Shown piece by piece: positions 48,576 to 61,918 of a stretch of DNA of 64,000 nucleotides. How positions within the stretch are numbered: the first letter of the stretch is position 1; each line of letters begins with the position of its first letter. A program made the translations under genes and the position numbers. Below the pieces are notes generated by a model. That model saw nothing but the letters and a program-made list of their open reading frames with translations, was not told where the DNA came from and made no database searches. Source of the DNA: Flaccisagitta enflata (Eukaryota; Chaetognatha; Sagittoidea; Aphragmophora); the NCBI GenBank assembly GCA_965153355.1, contig OZ231128.1:11408001-11472000 (forward strand), read 5' to 3'.

Positions 48576-48834
48576 CTAAGAAATGAATGAGTGGAGTTGA
48601 TTCTCTGTTTATGTTGTTCAAACACCTTTAAGTCGCCCGTGTTCACTTTATCTATTATAACATCCGAACTTTTTTTTACATTTAATTACTTATCAATGCT
48701 TCCTAGTACTTGACAACAATTTCATACACTTTTACGCACTGAATCAACAAATATGGACCCTAAAAAATCCTTTCAGACCAATGAAAAATGTTATTTAAAA
48801 AAAAATCATAAAGTGTGACCAAGAAGTGGCTTAC

Positions 48835-48909
48835 CTTGAGACTGGAAGCGACAAATCTCGTCTCAGTGGATGGCAATCTTGCAATAGTGACCCATGTGGA
48901 TTGATGGAC
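48835..48909 (-). CDS. Fn3 domain 2, third exon
   Basis: 75 bp (25 codons) bounded by TTAATTCAG|GTCCAT and CTCAAG|GTAAGC. It encodes VHQSTWVTIARLPS, TETRFVASSLK: strands C'-E, with the Trp-x-x-I/V pattern that usually follows YxVExR in titin-type Fn3. Phase 0 at both ends. Confidence 0.87.
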
Positions 48910-49152
48910 CTGAATTAAAGAAAAAAAAATTTTCTTCCTAAAATCAAACGAGAATTTTATGTTGGAATTCCCTGATGTTGAACATGGCTATTGTTTAAGA
49001 AATTTAACAGACTCAAATGATAAAAGACATGGCAAAGTAGGCCAATGTGTCCTCCATGAATGAATGGTGCAGCTATTTGGACAAACCAATCGACAGTCCA
49101 ACAGACACAGCTTTTTATAGTGATACGAGGACGCATTTTGAAAAAGAATTAC

Positions 49153-49209
49153 CTCTCGCCTTTCCACAATATATGCCGATATCGGAGGTCCATCCATTTG
49201 AGCCAACCA
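49153..49209 (-). CDS. Fn3 domain 2, second exon (57 bp)
   Basis: 19 codons bounded by TTTTTCACAG|TGGTTG and CGAGAG|GTAATT. It encodes WLAQMDGPPISAYIVERRE, giving the core Trp and the PPISAYIVExR strand C. It is a small exon but fits perfectly between its neighbours, phase 0 at both ends. Confidence 0.88.
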
Positions 49210-49385
49210 CTGTGAAAAAGAAACATGAAACAAAGATGAGCACCTGTCCTGTCCTGTGTTATTGATGCTAGGTCAACAGGCAGTGTTGCCTTCCTTTACT
49301 AGCTGTATGAATCTGAATCTGAATCTGAATCTGTCCTATGGCAAATAGATAAAGGATGTTATTTCGATCAGCAAATTGAACTGAC

Positions 49386-49461
49386 CTGAAGCGAGACTGA
49401 TTCATGCGTAATTCCAGACACTTGCAGAGTTCCAGGAGGTCGAAGAGGAAGGTTCAAATTG
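49386..49461 (-). CDS. Fn3 domain 2, first exon
   Basis: 76 bp bounded by GTTTTTTCAG|CAATTT and CTTCAG|GTCAGT. It encodes NLNLPLRPPGTLQVSG, ITHESVSLQ: strands A and B (PPGTLQV ... SVSLQ), then W in the next exon. It needs two bases from upstream, and the exon at 56553 ends with exactly two (AG). Confidence 0.87.
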
Positions 49462-50129
49462 CTGAAAAAACAGTTCAACAGGAGTTAGACGTATGCGTTG
49501 AGAGGCGAAATACGCAAGATTGAAGGGGTGATATCAAGCTTAACACTACTCCCTACTCTTAAAGAGGAATTCCACATGGCAAGACCAAGTGACGGCCAAG
49601 TTGTGCGCCTCAGTGATTAAGGTACGTAAAAGATTCAATTCGAACCCCTCAGATGCCGCTCCCTTTGCTTTGGCAAGTAGGCCCGCCCCAGTTGGGTCAC
49701 CTTCCATGGACTTAAGGCATGAAATTTTTTGCAAAATCTATCTTACCACCAGACCTTCCTGTCATTCCAATTCGTGTGCACACCAAGTATAAGCCCACTT
49801 TGATAACGGGAACAGGGTAAAAAATGACCCCAAAGTTTTGTTCGAGTGCATTGTGCTTTAAAACGAACTTCTCATAATCTAACTCTAGATTCTCAGCAAG
49901 AGAAAACCTACCTACAAGTGGAACATCACCATAAATTCTGGCGAAGCATCTTGCGATTACCATGTTCAGCCTCCCAACTTTTTTTGTTAACATAGGATTC
50001 ATTTTTTTTAATCGTCTTTTTTTTCTCCATGCTGTGGGTACGGAGAGCAAGAATAAATAAAAACAAGCTGCAACAGAAGGTGAGACAGTGAGATGAGAAT
50101 GGTTTGAGAAAAAGACTCATGATGATTAA

Positions 50130-50212
<83 letters not shown>

Positions 50213-50417
50213 ACGCACGCACCGACAAAACACGGACATAGTTAAGGGACCAAGATGGACGGATTCAAAAGATGAATAATTCAATTCTCATTTTCTCTCT
50301 TCCGAACAGCTGATAACGTCATCATTATTGTTCACCTGCGTTGTTGCGTTATGTCATCGTAAAGACGAGAACTCAACAGAGTACAACAAAAAGACAGAAG
50401 CAAGGACAATGCAGTAA

Positions 50418-50459
<42 letters not shown>

Positions 50460-50624
50460 GACAAAGAGTACCAGTAATGGCGGCTGTCGCCGTGAGGAAA
50501 AAAGTCGTAATCATTGGTCACTTTTCACCATGCTTTTATCTTCAGTCACTGAATTTTTTTTTTAGATCAAATCAAAAGCAATTGTATGTATTGACAACTC
50601 TGAAAATCAAAGAAAAATAGGACT
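49462..50624. other. Start of a 7.1-kb intron; (AC)n at 50131-50210, (GA)n at 50421-50458
   Basis: Apart from the two dinucleotide tracts no repeat family or exon was recognised. Short frames on both strands lack splice support. Confidence 0.55.
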
Positions 50625-51045
50625 GAGCCAAAAAGCTAGATGAGCTAAAATATTCAAAATGATTCAACCAGACAACCAGCTTTGCTCACTGATATGCTTT
50701 CTTGTATCTGCATGCATCAATTTGTTTATCCTATTTGAAATCAGACAAAAAGTGCAAGGTAAATGAGCTAAATGAGCTAGAATATTTGAAAACACCCTCA
50801 CAGATGAGCAGCTCTGCTCACTGACATGTTTTTTTTATTTGCTTGCTTAAACAAGTAAGAAAATGTTTATTCATTTATTGTATTTGAAATCAGAAAGAAT
50901 AGATTGAGCTAAGTGAGCTAAATGAGCTAAAATGCTCCAAAACGCCCTCACAGATAAGCAGCTGTGCTCATAAACATGTTTTTTTTTGTATTTGCATGCT
51001 CAAGTAAACATTAATACACTCCTTTATTGATCCTACACAAAATCA
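50625..51045. repeat. About three tandem units of ~140 bp
   Basis: Each unit has AATGAGCTAAAATATTC, ACCCTCACAGATGAGCAGC or CAACCAGACAACCAGC, GCTCACTGACATGTTTT and TATTTGAAATCAGA, in the same order. Confidence 0.72.
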
Positions 51046-51323
51046 TAAAAAATCGAAAAAAATTCCATTCGAATTTTTCATAAATAAATCTTTAAAAAAT
51101 CATAGCGCAAAAAATATTTGTCCTAGAGCATTCTGCTTGGCGCCAAATGAAAAAGAATTATCAAATTTACTTTCTCTATCAATTTTATCCAAGGGTGCAA
51201 TCGTTTGGTGGAGATGCTCAACTTCCCCATAAGAAAATAAAAACCCTGTTTCTCTCGAATATGTCAAAAAGTCGAAGACTGACTTCGACTTTTTTCCCGA
51301 CAATGGTGTAAATGCACAAACAC

Positions 51324-51501
51324 AACAAGGCCGGATACACGGCCACCAGTTGCGGACGGGTGGGCACTGCCCCCCACTGGGCAGGGGCGGAAATGCGCGT
51401 TTTCCAACTTTTCAACTCGACCAACGGACCGAAGGATGGACCAACGGACCAACGGACCAACGGACCAACGGATGGACGGACGGAGTTGCGTGTCCGCAAC
51501 T
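51324..51501 (-). mobile_element. Hybrid helentron-like element (family C 5' end, family A 3' hairpin)
   Basis: On the minus strand AGTTGCGGACACGCAACTCC, a CCGTTGGTCCGTTGG tract and GAGTTGAAAAGTTGGAAAAC (family C). It ends GTCCGCAACTGGTGGCCGTG, TATCCGGCCTTGTT (family A hairpin). The same hybrid type as 22895-23045. Confidence 0.82.
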
Positions 51502-51738
51502 AAAAATGACAGAGTGACATTCTTATTAACATTATGTTTTTCACATTCTCTTCAGTAGCTTTCGTATCGCTGCATTGTCATCTGCATCGTGGGCATCATC
51601 AAAATTCAAGTGAACTCAGAGCAATGGCTACCAATGGCTTGGCATAGAGGTCATGACGTAAATCACAAGAAACTGGAAAAGGAGCGCCACAAGAGAAAAG
51701 TATATCTGATGTAGAGAGAAAAGTAAGAGAGGGAGAGA

Positions 51739-51749
<11 letters not shown>

Positions 51750-51818
<69 letters not shown>
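51750..51818. repeat. (GA)n tract
   Basis: About 70 bp of GA dinucleotides in the intron. Confidence 0.92.
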
Positions 51819-51822
<4 letters not shown>

Positions 51823-52246
51823 GATCGACAGTCTGATCAACTTTGTATTTTCATGTAATCGCAACAGCAGTGTCCGTGCATCGTCATCTGCTTCGTCATA
51901 TGAAAACTGAACGGTTGCATTTGAGAAGTTCTGGGGAGACGCGACGCCAAGAAATGTTTTCAGCAAGTAACTAGGTTGTTAAAACAAATGCCGGGTGAAT
52001 AAGAGAGCGATGCTGACCAATGTGATGTGAACGACCTCAATGTTGAATGTTCTTTCTGGCTGTTTGGACAAATCAAAATGTGTATCACAGTACTTCCAAT
52101 AAATAGTAATGTATCTCACTATTACGTATTTACAAAAGTCGGTCTAAACATTCACTTGGTGTTGAAATACTAGGTGTACGTGGCAAATTCGCTGTCATAC
52201 ATCCAGTTGATCCGGCAATACCCTTTATAGTCTGTAACAAACATGC

Positions 52247-52403
52247 AAACGAGGCCGGATAAATGGCTACTCAACTCGCTTGTGGGTGGGTAGGGGCAGT
52301 ATTATGAAATGCTTAATTCCTAAGTTAGGAATCCTAACCAAGCACCTGGGCAAGTGATTTGACCCATCGACAAAGCCAGGTATTGAGTTGCATGCACTCG
52401 ACT
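52247..52403 (-). mobile_element. Family A element, strongly diverged
   Basis: AGGCCGGATAAATGGCTAC, CTCGCTTGTGGGTGGGTAGG and GCATGCACTCGACT keep the order of family A ends. The CCGT tract is nearly gone. Confidence 0.6.
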
Positions 52404-52674
52404 GAAAAGCCCTGTATCATGTCCAAAGGCGATGTGTCCTAATGTTTTCCTCATTTCAGAAGCAAATTATACAGGTCTAGAGACGAATGTACTCATTTGG
52501 AGCTTGTCAAGAGAATACAATGAAAACAACATGCAACTTGAGTTACAAAATCGTCGTGGAAAACGGGGAGGCGCGTTCACCCTGCCTCTCCACACAGACA
52601 CAGAAAACATCGACAGATAGAAGGACAATGCCTCCAGTCTATAACTAGAAACTTGTTATCTGAAAGTGCTATCA

Positions 52675-53187
52675 CAGTCAGTGGACAAAACAAAATAGGT
52701 AGAGAACTCACTCTGTTGGCTTTTATCCAACGTACTGGTAATAAACAGAATGCTGTAAATAAAAACTGGTTGTTAAAATTACAGCCAGCTGTTATGCTAC
52801 AAAATTGGCAAAAATCCAACTTTCACCAATTAGAATGAAACATGCAGATTCATATTCTTGGTGAAATTCTGAGAAGTTTGATATGTCACAACATCTACTT
52901 TTATATAAAAATGAATTATTCTATCAATGTTTAATTTTGTTGTAATGCAATATTAAAAAAAATATTTCTCCTAAAAAGTACCAAGTGTGACATGTCGAAC
53001 TTCTCAGAATTTCATCAGAATAATGAATATGATAGTCACATTCTGTTCTATTAAAGTTGAATTTTTGCCTACTTTGCAGCATAACAACCGCTGTAATTTT
53101 AACAACCAGTTCTTGTTGACAGCATTCTGTTTATTACCACAGCCAACAGAGTGAGTTCTCTACCTATTGTGATTTTTCCACTGACTG
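52675..53187. mobile_element. Foldback MITE FB4, copy 3 (TSD ATCA)
   Basis: A 513-bp near-palindrome with ends CAGTCAGTGGACAAAAC / TTCCACTGACTG, flanked by ATCA at 52671-52674 and 53188-53191. Intronic. More diverged than copies 1 and 2. Confidence 0.9.
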
Positions 53188-53257
53188 ATCACGTTTAATG
53201 CATACTTTGAAGGCAAATGATGTGCTTAAAGGCTCATAAGCTCGGGAAAATATTGTA

Positions 53258-53898
53258 CCATATTTTTCCCATTTAGCACCCCCCCTCCAATTAGTGTCCC
53301 CCCTCTTTTCTTTAGTGTTACACTTTTCAGCAAGGATTTGGAAAAAAAACATTGAGTCAAATGATGATATTACACAACACAATGGGCCATTATCACGGAA
53401 TTCCAAATAGATACATGCAATGAATATCTTCATTTTGAGTCAAATTTCTATATTTCTTGTAATTAGCGCCCCGGGCGCTTTTGAAATTGAAATGAAACAT
53501 TGCTGTTTTAAACCTGCAATTAGCGCCCCCTTTTCACTAATATAATAATATTTTATCAAATTTACATTTTCTCACAATTTTCTTATAATCCAAATCAGCA
53601 AATCACTAAAAAGAGAATATTTTGTTGTATTGAATGTCATTCTCTTATGGTTTTTGCCAAAAAAATATTATTTCCAACAAAATTTCTTTAACTTTTGATG
53701 AAAAAGGGGGGGGGCGCTAATTAGAGAGGGGGCGATAAATGCAGGAAATACGGTAAGCATTTTGATAGCCTCTCATGAAAGAGATAAACTGAATGACAGA
53801 TTGTATACAATACATAGGGGGCGCTAATTGGAGGGTTAAAAAGCAAAGTCATATTTCAATTTCAAAAGTGCCTGGAGCGCTAATTAGAAAAAATATGG
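53258..53898. mobile_element. Repeat I (ATTAGCGCC element), copy 2, TA flanks
   Basis: CCATATTTTTCCCATTTAGC at the left and GCTAATTAGAAAAAATATGG at the right are inverted repeats with TA on both sides. At least four more ATTAGCGCC/GGCGCTAAT motifs and long C/G runs lie inside, suggesting internal rearrangement or nesting. Confidence 0.68.
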
Positions 53899-53998
53899 TA
53901 ATTTGAAACAGGTGTAGTTGTCATTCTATTTGATTCAATACTCATAAATTTCTAAGGGTGGCAGAAATTTCTTTGCGTCTTTGTGAGTGAATGTTTTT

Positions 53999-54466
53999 AG
54001 GTGCGCCATAGCACCTCTATAACTAGCTCTGTCTGTCGGTTGGTTGGTTGGTTGGTTGGTCGGTCACGCTCGAGTTGAAAATCTCTAAAAGAAGCAAAAA
54101 TCACTGGAAATGATTCAGAAATATGATATGATTTTTCGGTGCGCCATAGCACCTCTATAAGAGGCTCTGTCCGTCTGTCCATCCGTCCATCGGTCACGCT
54201 TGAATGAAAAATCGCTGAAAATGTTTGAAATCAATTGAAAGATTATTTCCTTCATCATCGATGATACTTGTCATTTCATCCACTAAAGTAATCAGCTACG
54301 GTTAGGTCTAATAGAGCTGGGGATAGGTCTGATATTGCTCGGGATAGGTCTGATAGAGCTCGGCATAGGTCTGATAGAGCTCAGGATAGGTCTGATAGAG
54401 CTGGTGATGGGTCTAAGAATTAATAACGCCCGGCGCACCGTCTTGGCCCGTGTATCCGGCCTTGTT
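53999..54466 (+). mobile_element. Two family D helentron-like elements, the first truncated
   Basis: Copy 1 (53999) starts AGGTGCGCCATAGCACCTC, then TCTGTCGGTTGG units and GGTCACGCTCGAGTTGAAAA, and stops near 54133. Copy 2 (54137-54466) starts CGGTGCGCCATAGCACCTC, TATAAGAGGCTCTGTCCGTC, has GATAGGTCTGATAGAGCT tandem units, and ends CCCGGCGCACCGTCTTGGC, CGTGTATCCGGCCTTGTT. The 5' hairpin is a different sequence from A-C but in the same place, and the 3' arm GGCGCACC matches it. Confidence 0.78.
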
Positions 54467-54480
54467 AGAGATATGTCTGC

Positions 54481-54994
<514 letters not shown>

Positions 54995-55243
54995 GCGTTT
55001 ATTTTGGTTGTCCATGTTTTAAAAATAAAAGCATTTGCATTCTCATTTTCTTTACATTTATTGCTGGTTATCTTTCATGCCTATGCATGCAGACAAATGA
55101 ACTACACTAATTAGTCAGCTGAATCAGTCAAAATCAGCAGGAAATTTTAATGTTTCAGTCAGCTAGTTAGTTAGACGCGAAATGTTGCGAGAATGCTGAA
55201 ATCTTCAAAGAAGTTGATTTTCTGGTTAGAGAACAGTATGATC

Positions 55244-55474
55244 AACAAGTGACGCGGGGTCAAAATATCGTTGCGGACGGGTGGGCAGGGGCATCCAACC
55301 CCCATCCACACCCCAAAACCCACTCCATACACAAACATTCATAAAAAGTATCCAAAACGCTCATATTTCCACTTTTCAACTCGATCACCTCTATGGACGG
55401 ACCTACGGACCGACGGACCAACCAATGGACCAAACAACAGACAAAGCCACTTCTAGAGTTGCGTGTCCGCAACT
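55244..55474 (-). mobile_element. Helentron-like element, family C
   Basis: On the minus strand AGTTGCGGACACGCAACTC, TAGAAGTGGCTTTGTCTGTT, GAGTTGAAAAGTGGAAATAT and CCCCTGCCCACCCGTCCGCA, then ACGATATTTTGACCCCGCGT, CACTTGTT. Confidence 0.85.
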
Positions 55475-56274
55475 AAAAACCGTTCTATGATCAAAACTGT
55501 TTTGTATACAAATCATTTTGGGGCACCAAACCAGAAATTGTGTAATGTGTTCACTTTTGACTGCAGCTGGTAAGTCGAGTGACAGTCTCAGCTATTTCGA
55601 AGCCAGATTGCGAGGTCAGAACAAGCCAAAAAGGCAAATTTCTGTTTGAGAGATGATGGAAGATATCTGATTTAGTAAATGGTAGAGTAGAATACAATGT
55701 AGGGAAGGTTGACACATGTACAGATAGATGAAATGAAGATATGAACGTTTACTGATAGCAAGAGAGGATGGTATAGAGAGATTGAAGCATAGGTATAGGC
55801 CTAACGTTACATGGAACATGGGCAGAGGCAATTATTATGATCCTCAGGAAGGAGCAATGACGCTGCTATGTAGAGGGTGTAAAGAATTCAAGATCGATTC
55901 ACTTCTCCAAAATTATCAATTCCAAAGTATGAACCCAATTTCACGGATATGTGGAGAAGATCTTCGATCATGATCTGATACAATTTTGTAATATCTGCAA
56001 AAACTTCTTACTAGTATTTTTTTTTTTTTTTTTGCTCACTCAACCCCTAAATTGTGATTTTTTTAGGGGCCATATTTTGAGAGTTCTGGTTGAGCTGGAA
56101 GGTTGAAATGTTACACAGAGACTAATTAAGGAGTGAGGAACAAGTGGTGGTAAATATAGAAATTGTAAAATTTTTTCTATTGAATCTTTTACGAACCTTA
56201 AGAATACATGAATGTACGACGTTTATAAATGAATGACGTCCACCACTTAATGAACGAATTTGTCAAATGAATGA
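55475..56274. other. Intron sequence, nothing recognised
   Basis: No exon with matching phase, no repeat ends. Poly-T near 56018-56033. Confidence 0.4.
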
Positions 56275-57719
<1,445 letters not shown>

Positions 57720-58390
57720 CATATTTTTTGAACCAGACTTCAGAAGTTCATGAAACTTTACCAGTGTTATTTTTATGTCAATGAGAGCTTGTGTACCAAT
57801 TTTCAAAAAAATTCATTAACTTTTACTACCCTTTGCCTATTATTTTTGTAGTAATATTTTACTGGACTTAGGCAATTTACATAAGTAAAGGGTAGTAAAC
57901 CTATGTGAATTTTTTTGAAATTTGGTATACAAGTAAAGGGTACTAAATAAACAACCCCTGCAAAATTTGACTTAAATCTGAAGTCTGGTTTATGAGATAT
58001 TAGCTTATTTATGTAGTAGTATGTTGCTAGGACTTAGGCAATTTACATAGGCAAAGGATAGTAAAGGTATGTGAATTTTTTTCTTATTTGGTACACAAGT
58101 AAAGGGTAGTAAATAAACAAAGCCTGCAAAATTCGAATTAAATCTGAAGTCTGTTTTATGAGATATTAGCTTATTTATGTAGTAATATGTTACTATGACT
58201 TGGGCAGTTTATATAGGCAAAGGGTTGCAAAGTTATGTGAATTCTTTTTTAATTTAGTATACAAGTAAAGGATATTTATTGAACTGCCCCTGCAAAATTC
58301 GAATTAAATCTGAAGTCTGGTTTATAAGATATTAGCTTATTAATGTAGTAATATGTTACCAGGACTCAGGTGATTTATATAGAAGATTGG
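57720..58390. repeat. Satellite-like tandem repeat, ~166-bp unit, about 3-4 copies
   Basis: GGACTTAGGCAATTTACATA (57868, 58033), GACTTGGGCAGTTTATATAG (58197) and GGACTCAGGTGATTTATATA (58364) mark the period. ATCTGAAGTCTGGTTTATGA and ACAAGTAAAGGGTA recur in each unit. Confidence 0.85.
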
Positions 58391-58469
58391 AGTTGATGAA
58401 TTCTTTTACTTGCTCATTTATTACATTCGGATTTTTCTTTAGGTTTGCCATCATGGATTTCAAGATTCA

Positions 58470-58860
58470 TCTTCAACTACTGTCATCATCTTCAACTACT
58501 GTCATCATCTTCAACTACTGCCATCATCTTCAACTACTGTCATCATCTTCAACTATTGTCATCATCTTCAATTACTGTCATCATCTTCAACTACTGTCAT
58601 CATCTTCAACTACTGTCATCATCTTCAACCACTGTCATCATCTTCAACTACTGTCATCATCTTCAACTACTGTCATCATCTTCAACCACTGTCATCATCT
58701 TCAACCACTGTCATCATCTTCAACTACTCTCAACATCTTCAACTACTGTCATCATCTTCAACTACTGTCATCATCCTCGACTACTGTCATCATCTTCGAC
58801 TACTGTCATCATCCTCAACTACTGTCATCATCCTCAACTACTGTCATCATCCTCGACTCC
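58470..58860. repeat. 19-bp minisatellite, about 20 copies
   Basis: The unit CATCTTCAACTACTGTCAT repeats every 19 bp, with CTCGAC variants near the end. Because 19 is not a multiple of 3, all frames rotate and give long open frames that are artefacts. Confidence 0.94.
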
Positions 58861-59187
58861 TAAATTTTTTTGAAAAAAATTTTTTGAAAATTAAAAAAAA
58901 AAAAAAAATTTTTTTAAAATTTTTGAAAATTTTTGATAAATTTTGATAATTTTTGAAATTTTTGAAAATTTTTTGAAAATTTTGAAAAATTTTTGAAATT
59001 TTTTTTTTTTAAATTTTTTTTGAATATTTTTTTCTTAGATTTTTGTTGTCATTATCATTCACTGTTGTCATCATCATCATCCACTATTGTTATCATTATT
59101 AAGATTTGTCATCATTAAAACAATATTGAATATTGAATATTTTTTTTCTTTTTTTCTTGAAATTGCTGTCTTGTCGTGTATCTCATC
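58861..59187. other. A/T homopolymer-rich region
   Basis: Alternating TTTTTGAAAA and AAAATTTTT blocks from 58864 to about 59040, strongly self-complementary, then ATTGTCATCATCA motifs. Confidence 0.6.
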
Positions 59188-59262
59188 GAGTTGCGTTTAC
59201 GCAACGAGAAAGCTTCAAAAATTGCAGTCCCCAGTCGGGGACTGTAATTTTGAAGCTTTACC
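59188..59262. other. Two adjacent hairpins
   Basis: GTTGCGTTTACGCAAC (about 59190-59206) is a 7-bp stem with a TT loop. Right after it AAAGCTTCAAAAATTGCAG and CAGTCCCC-AGTC-GGGGACTG ... TTTTGAAGCTTT form a stem of more than 20 bp. It lies directly before the 5' end of a family E element. Confidence 0.75.
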
Positions 59263-59264
59263 CT

Positions 59265-60309
59265 GGGCAGCGGCCCCAAAGGGCCGATGTCCTGTAGGAC
59301 ACAGGGGTGAATTTCCTTACGTCCGTCCGTACGTACGTACGTCCGTCCGTCCGTACGTCCCCCCCTCCGAAGCTTCTCAAGCCTCTCAGGCCTCAAATCC
59401 AGCCTCTCAGGCCTCAAATCCAGCCTCTCAGGCCTCAAATCTGGCCTCTCAGGCCTCAAATCTGGCCTCTCAGGCCTCAAATCTAGCCTTTCAGGCCTCA
59501 AACCCAGCCTCTTAGGCCTCAAATCCAGCCTCTCAGGCCTCAAATCCAGCCTCTCAGGCCTCAAATCTGGCCTCTCAGGCCTCAAATCTGGCCTCTCAGG
59601 CCTCAAATCTAGCCTTTCAGGCCTCAAACCCAGCCTCTCAGGCCTCAAATCCAGCCTCTCAGGCCTCAAATCTGGCCTCTCAGGCCTCAAATCTAGCCTC
59701 TCAGGCCTCAAATTTGGCCTCTCAGGCCTCGAATCTAGCCTTTCAGGCCTCAAACCCAGCCTCTCAGGCCTCAAATCCAGCCTCTCAGGCCTCAAATCTG
59801 GCCTCTCAGGCCTCAAATCTGGCCTCTCAGGCCTCAAACCCAGCCTCTCAGGCCTCAAACCCAGCCTCTCAGGCCTCAAGCCCAGCCTCTCAGGCCTCAA
59901 ATCCAGCCTCTCAGGCCTCAAATCTGGCCTCTCAGGCCTCAAATCTGGCCTCTCAGGCCTCAAATCCAGCCATTCAGGCCTCAAATTCCACCTCTCAAGC
60001 CTCAAATCCAGCCTCTTGGGCATCAAATCCAGCCTTTTGGGCCTTAAACCCAGCCTCTCATGCCTCAAATTCCCATTGAATAACATGGCAAATTGACTAA
60101 AAATTGAAAAAAACGCAAAATTCCCAATGAATATCACGGAAAATTACCCCAAATATGCCCTTTCAGGACGTATGGAAATTCACCCCTGTGTCCTACAGGA
60201 CATCGGCCCTTTGGGGCCGCTGCCCTGCTCTCACTCCACTTCTTCAGCTAATCACTCCAAGCAGGGCATCGGGTACCGCTGACCATGTGCGATCCTTGGA
60301 TGACTTGTT
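59265..60309 (+). mobile_element. Family E element with ~38 copies of an 18-bp unit
   Basis: It starts GGGCAGCGGCCCCAAAGG, GCCGATGTCCTGTAGGACAC. About 680 bp of CCTCTCAGGCCTCAAATC units with TCTGG/CCAGC variants follow. The inverted arm is at about 60166-60226. The tail CAGCTAATCACTCCAAGCAG, GGGCATCGGGTACCGCTGAC leads to the stem-loop ATCCTTGGAT, then GACTTGTT. Open frames of 142, 121 and 340 codons across it are repeat translations. Confidence 0.9.
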
Positions 60310-60341
60310 CCTTTTTCTTTTTGTTTCTTTCTTTTTTTTTC

Positions 60342-60396
<55 letters not shown>

Positions 60397-61043
60397 CTCT
60401 GTCTTTCTTTCTTTCTTTCTTTCCGTGTGTCTTTCTTCCTGTCTTTCTTTCTGTCTGTCTGTCTTTCTTTCCTTCCGTCTGTCTTTTTTTCCGTCTGTCT
60501 GTCTTTCTTTCTTTCTTTCTTTCTGTCTTTCTTTCTGTCTTTCTTCCTGTCTTTCTTTCTGTCTGTCTTTCTTTCCATCTGTCTTTCTTACCGTCTTTCT
60601 TTCCGTCAGTCTTTCTTTCTTTCTGTCTGTCTGTCATTCTTTCTTTCCGTCTGTCTTTCTTTCTCTCTTTCCGTCTGTCTTTCTTTCTCTCTTTCCATGT
60701 CTCTCTTTCTTTCTTTCCGTCTGTCTTTCTTTCTTTTTGTCTTCCTATCCTTCTTTCTTTTTGTCTGTCTTTCTTTCTGACTGGCTTCCTTTCTTTCTTT
60801 CTTTTCATGTCTTTCTTTCTTTCTTTCCGTCTGTCTTTCTTTCTTTCTTTCTTTCCATCTGTCTTTCTTTCTTTCTTTCTTTCCATCTGTCTTTCTTTTT
60901 CTTTCTTTCCGTCTGTCTTTCTTTCTTTCTGTCTGTCTTTCTTTCTTTCCGTCTGTCTTTCTTCCTTTCTGTTTGTCTTTCTTTCTTTCCTTCTGCCTTT
61001 CTTTCTTTCTTTCCGTCTGCCTCTCTGTCTGTCTTTCCGTCTG

Positions 61044-61079
<36 letters not shown>

Positions 61080-61085
61080 TCGTCT
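60310..61085. repeat. (CTTT)n / CTGTCTTTC microsatellite block
   Basis: CTTT, CTGT and CCGT variants over about 775 bp, a pyrimidine-only strand. Long Phe-Leu-Ser frames are artefacts. Confidence 0.95.
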
Positions 61086-61378
61086 TTTTCTTTATAGCTT
61101 TTTATTCTTTTTCTTCCAAGCAGATGGTCACTTAGTTTGTCGGTCGGTCACGATTTTTCGTGATTCGCGAATGAGCGGACCTCTGCTCTTTTCTTTTCTT
61201 CTGCAAAAAAGTCCGCCTTTTCTTTTCTTTTCATTTCTACTCTTTTCTTTTCTTTCAAAAAAAGTCCGTCTGCTGTCTTCCATATCACTATCCAGTATCC
61301 ACACATGACTTGAGTTAATATTCACGTGTATCTGTTATTCTGAATTATGGAAGAATGGATAAAGGGATCGAAGAGTAC

Positions 61379-61489
61379 CTCTGTAGGTTCTCACAGTTTT
61401 GTTTTTGAAATGATCGCTAATGAGCGCCACAAAGTCCATTCTTCCCTCTACGATCAGAAATCCGCACTCGCTATCAAGAACACCGAGAC
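61379..61489 (-). CDS. Candidate cassette exon of the Fn3 gene (111 bp)
   Basis: Between the exons at 61919 and 56553, the minus strand has TTGCATCAG|GTCTCG and CTACAGAG|GTACTC enclosing an open 111 bp, phase 1 at both ends, the same phase as the surrounding splice. It would add LGVLDSECGFLIVEGRMDFV, ALISDHFKNKTVRTYR. Inserting it would split domain 1 between PLLG and YNIEARN, which already join well without it, so if real it is an alternative exon. It may be chance. Confidence 0.3.
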
Positions 61490-61918
61490 CTGATGCAATG
61501 GAATCTCTCCTTTTTCCCTAATTTGCATAATGCAGTCAGTCCTCAACAAAGGTTACGACACTTTCGTTGAAAACATATGCTCATGCAACTTCCTAGCTTA
61601 AACCAGTGTTTTTGTTTTAAGAGTAGAGTGGATATGCCTTTAGTGTGGTAGTTAATTGTTACTAACTACTTGAAGATTTACTGACAAACTGTGACTCTAA
61701 TTGAACCCAACAGCGTCTATTGTGCTTTTTGTTAGCGAAAAGTGTTATGAACAATGAACATACAAGGATTTGAACGCGGATTTTTTTGCCATTAGTCATC
61801 ATTTTTCTAGTCGGACGTCCTCCGTAACTTACATGGCAATCTGTGACAAAAACGCATATTGACCTACCCTAATGTATGGTATAGATGGAACCTGATTATT
61901 TGATAAGTAATACCGTAC
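61490..61918. other. Intron sequence, nothing recognised
   Basis: No repeat ends or exon-like frame were identified. Confidence 0.4.

Noticed and set aside
58387-58873. Two overlapping ~150-codon HHLQLLSSSSTTVIIFNY frames
   Set aside because: A 19-bp minisatellite rotates through all three frames; no start context, splice site or domain.
59115-60137. 340-codon minus-strand frame of LRPERPD-type repeats and plus-strand ASQASNP repeats
   Set aside because: An 18-bp minisatellite keeps every frame periodic and stop-free. The tract lies between the inverted arms of a family E transposable element, which explains it without a gene.
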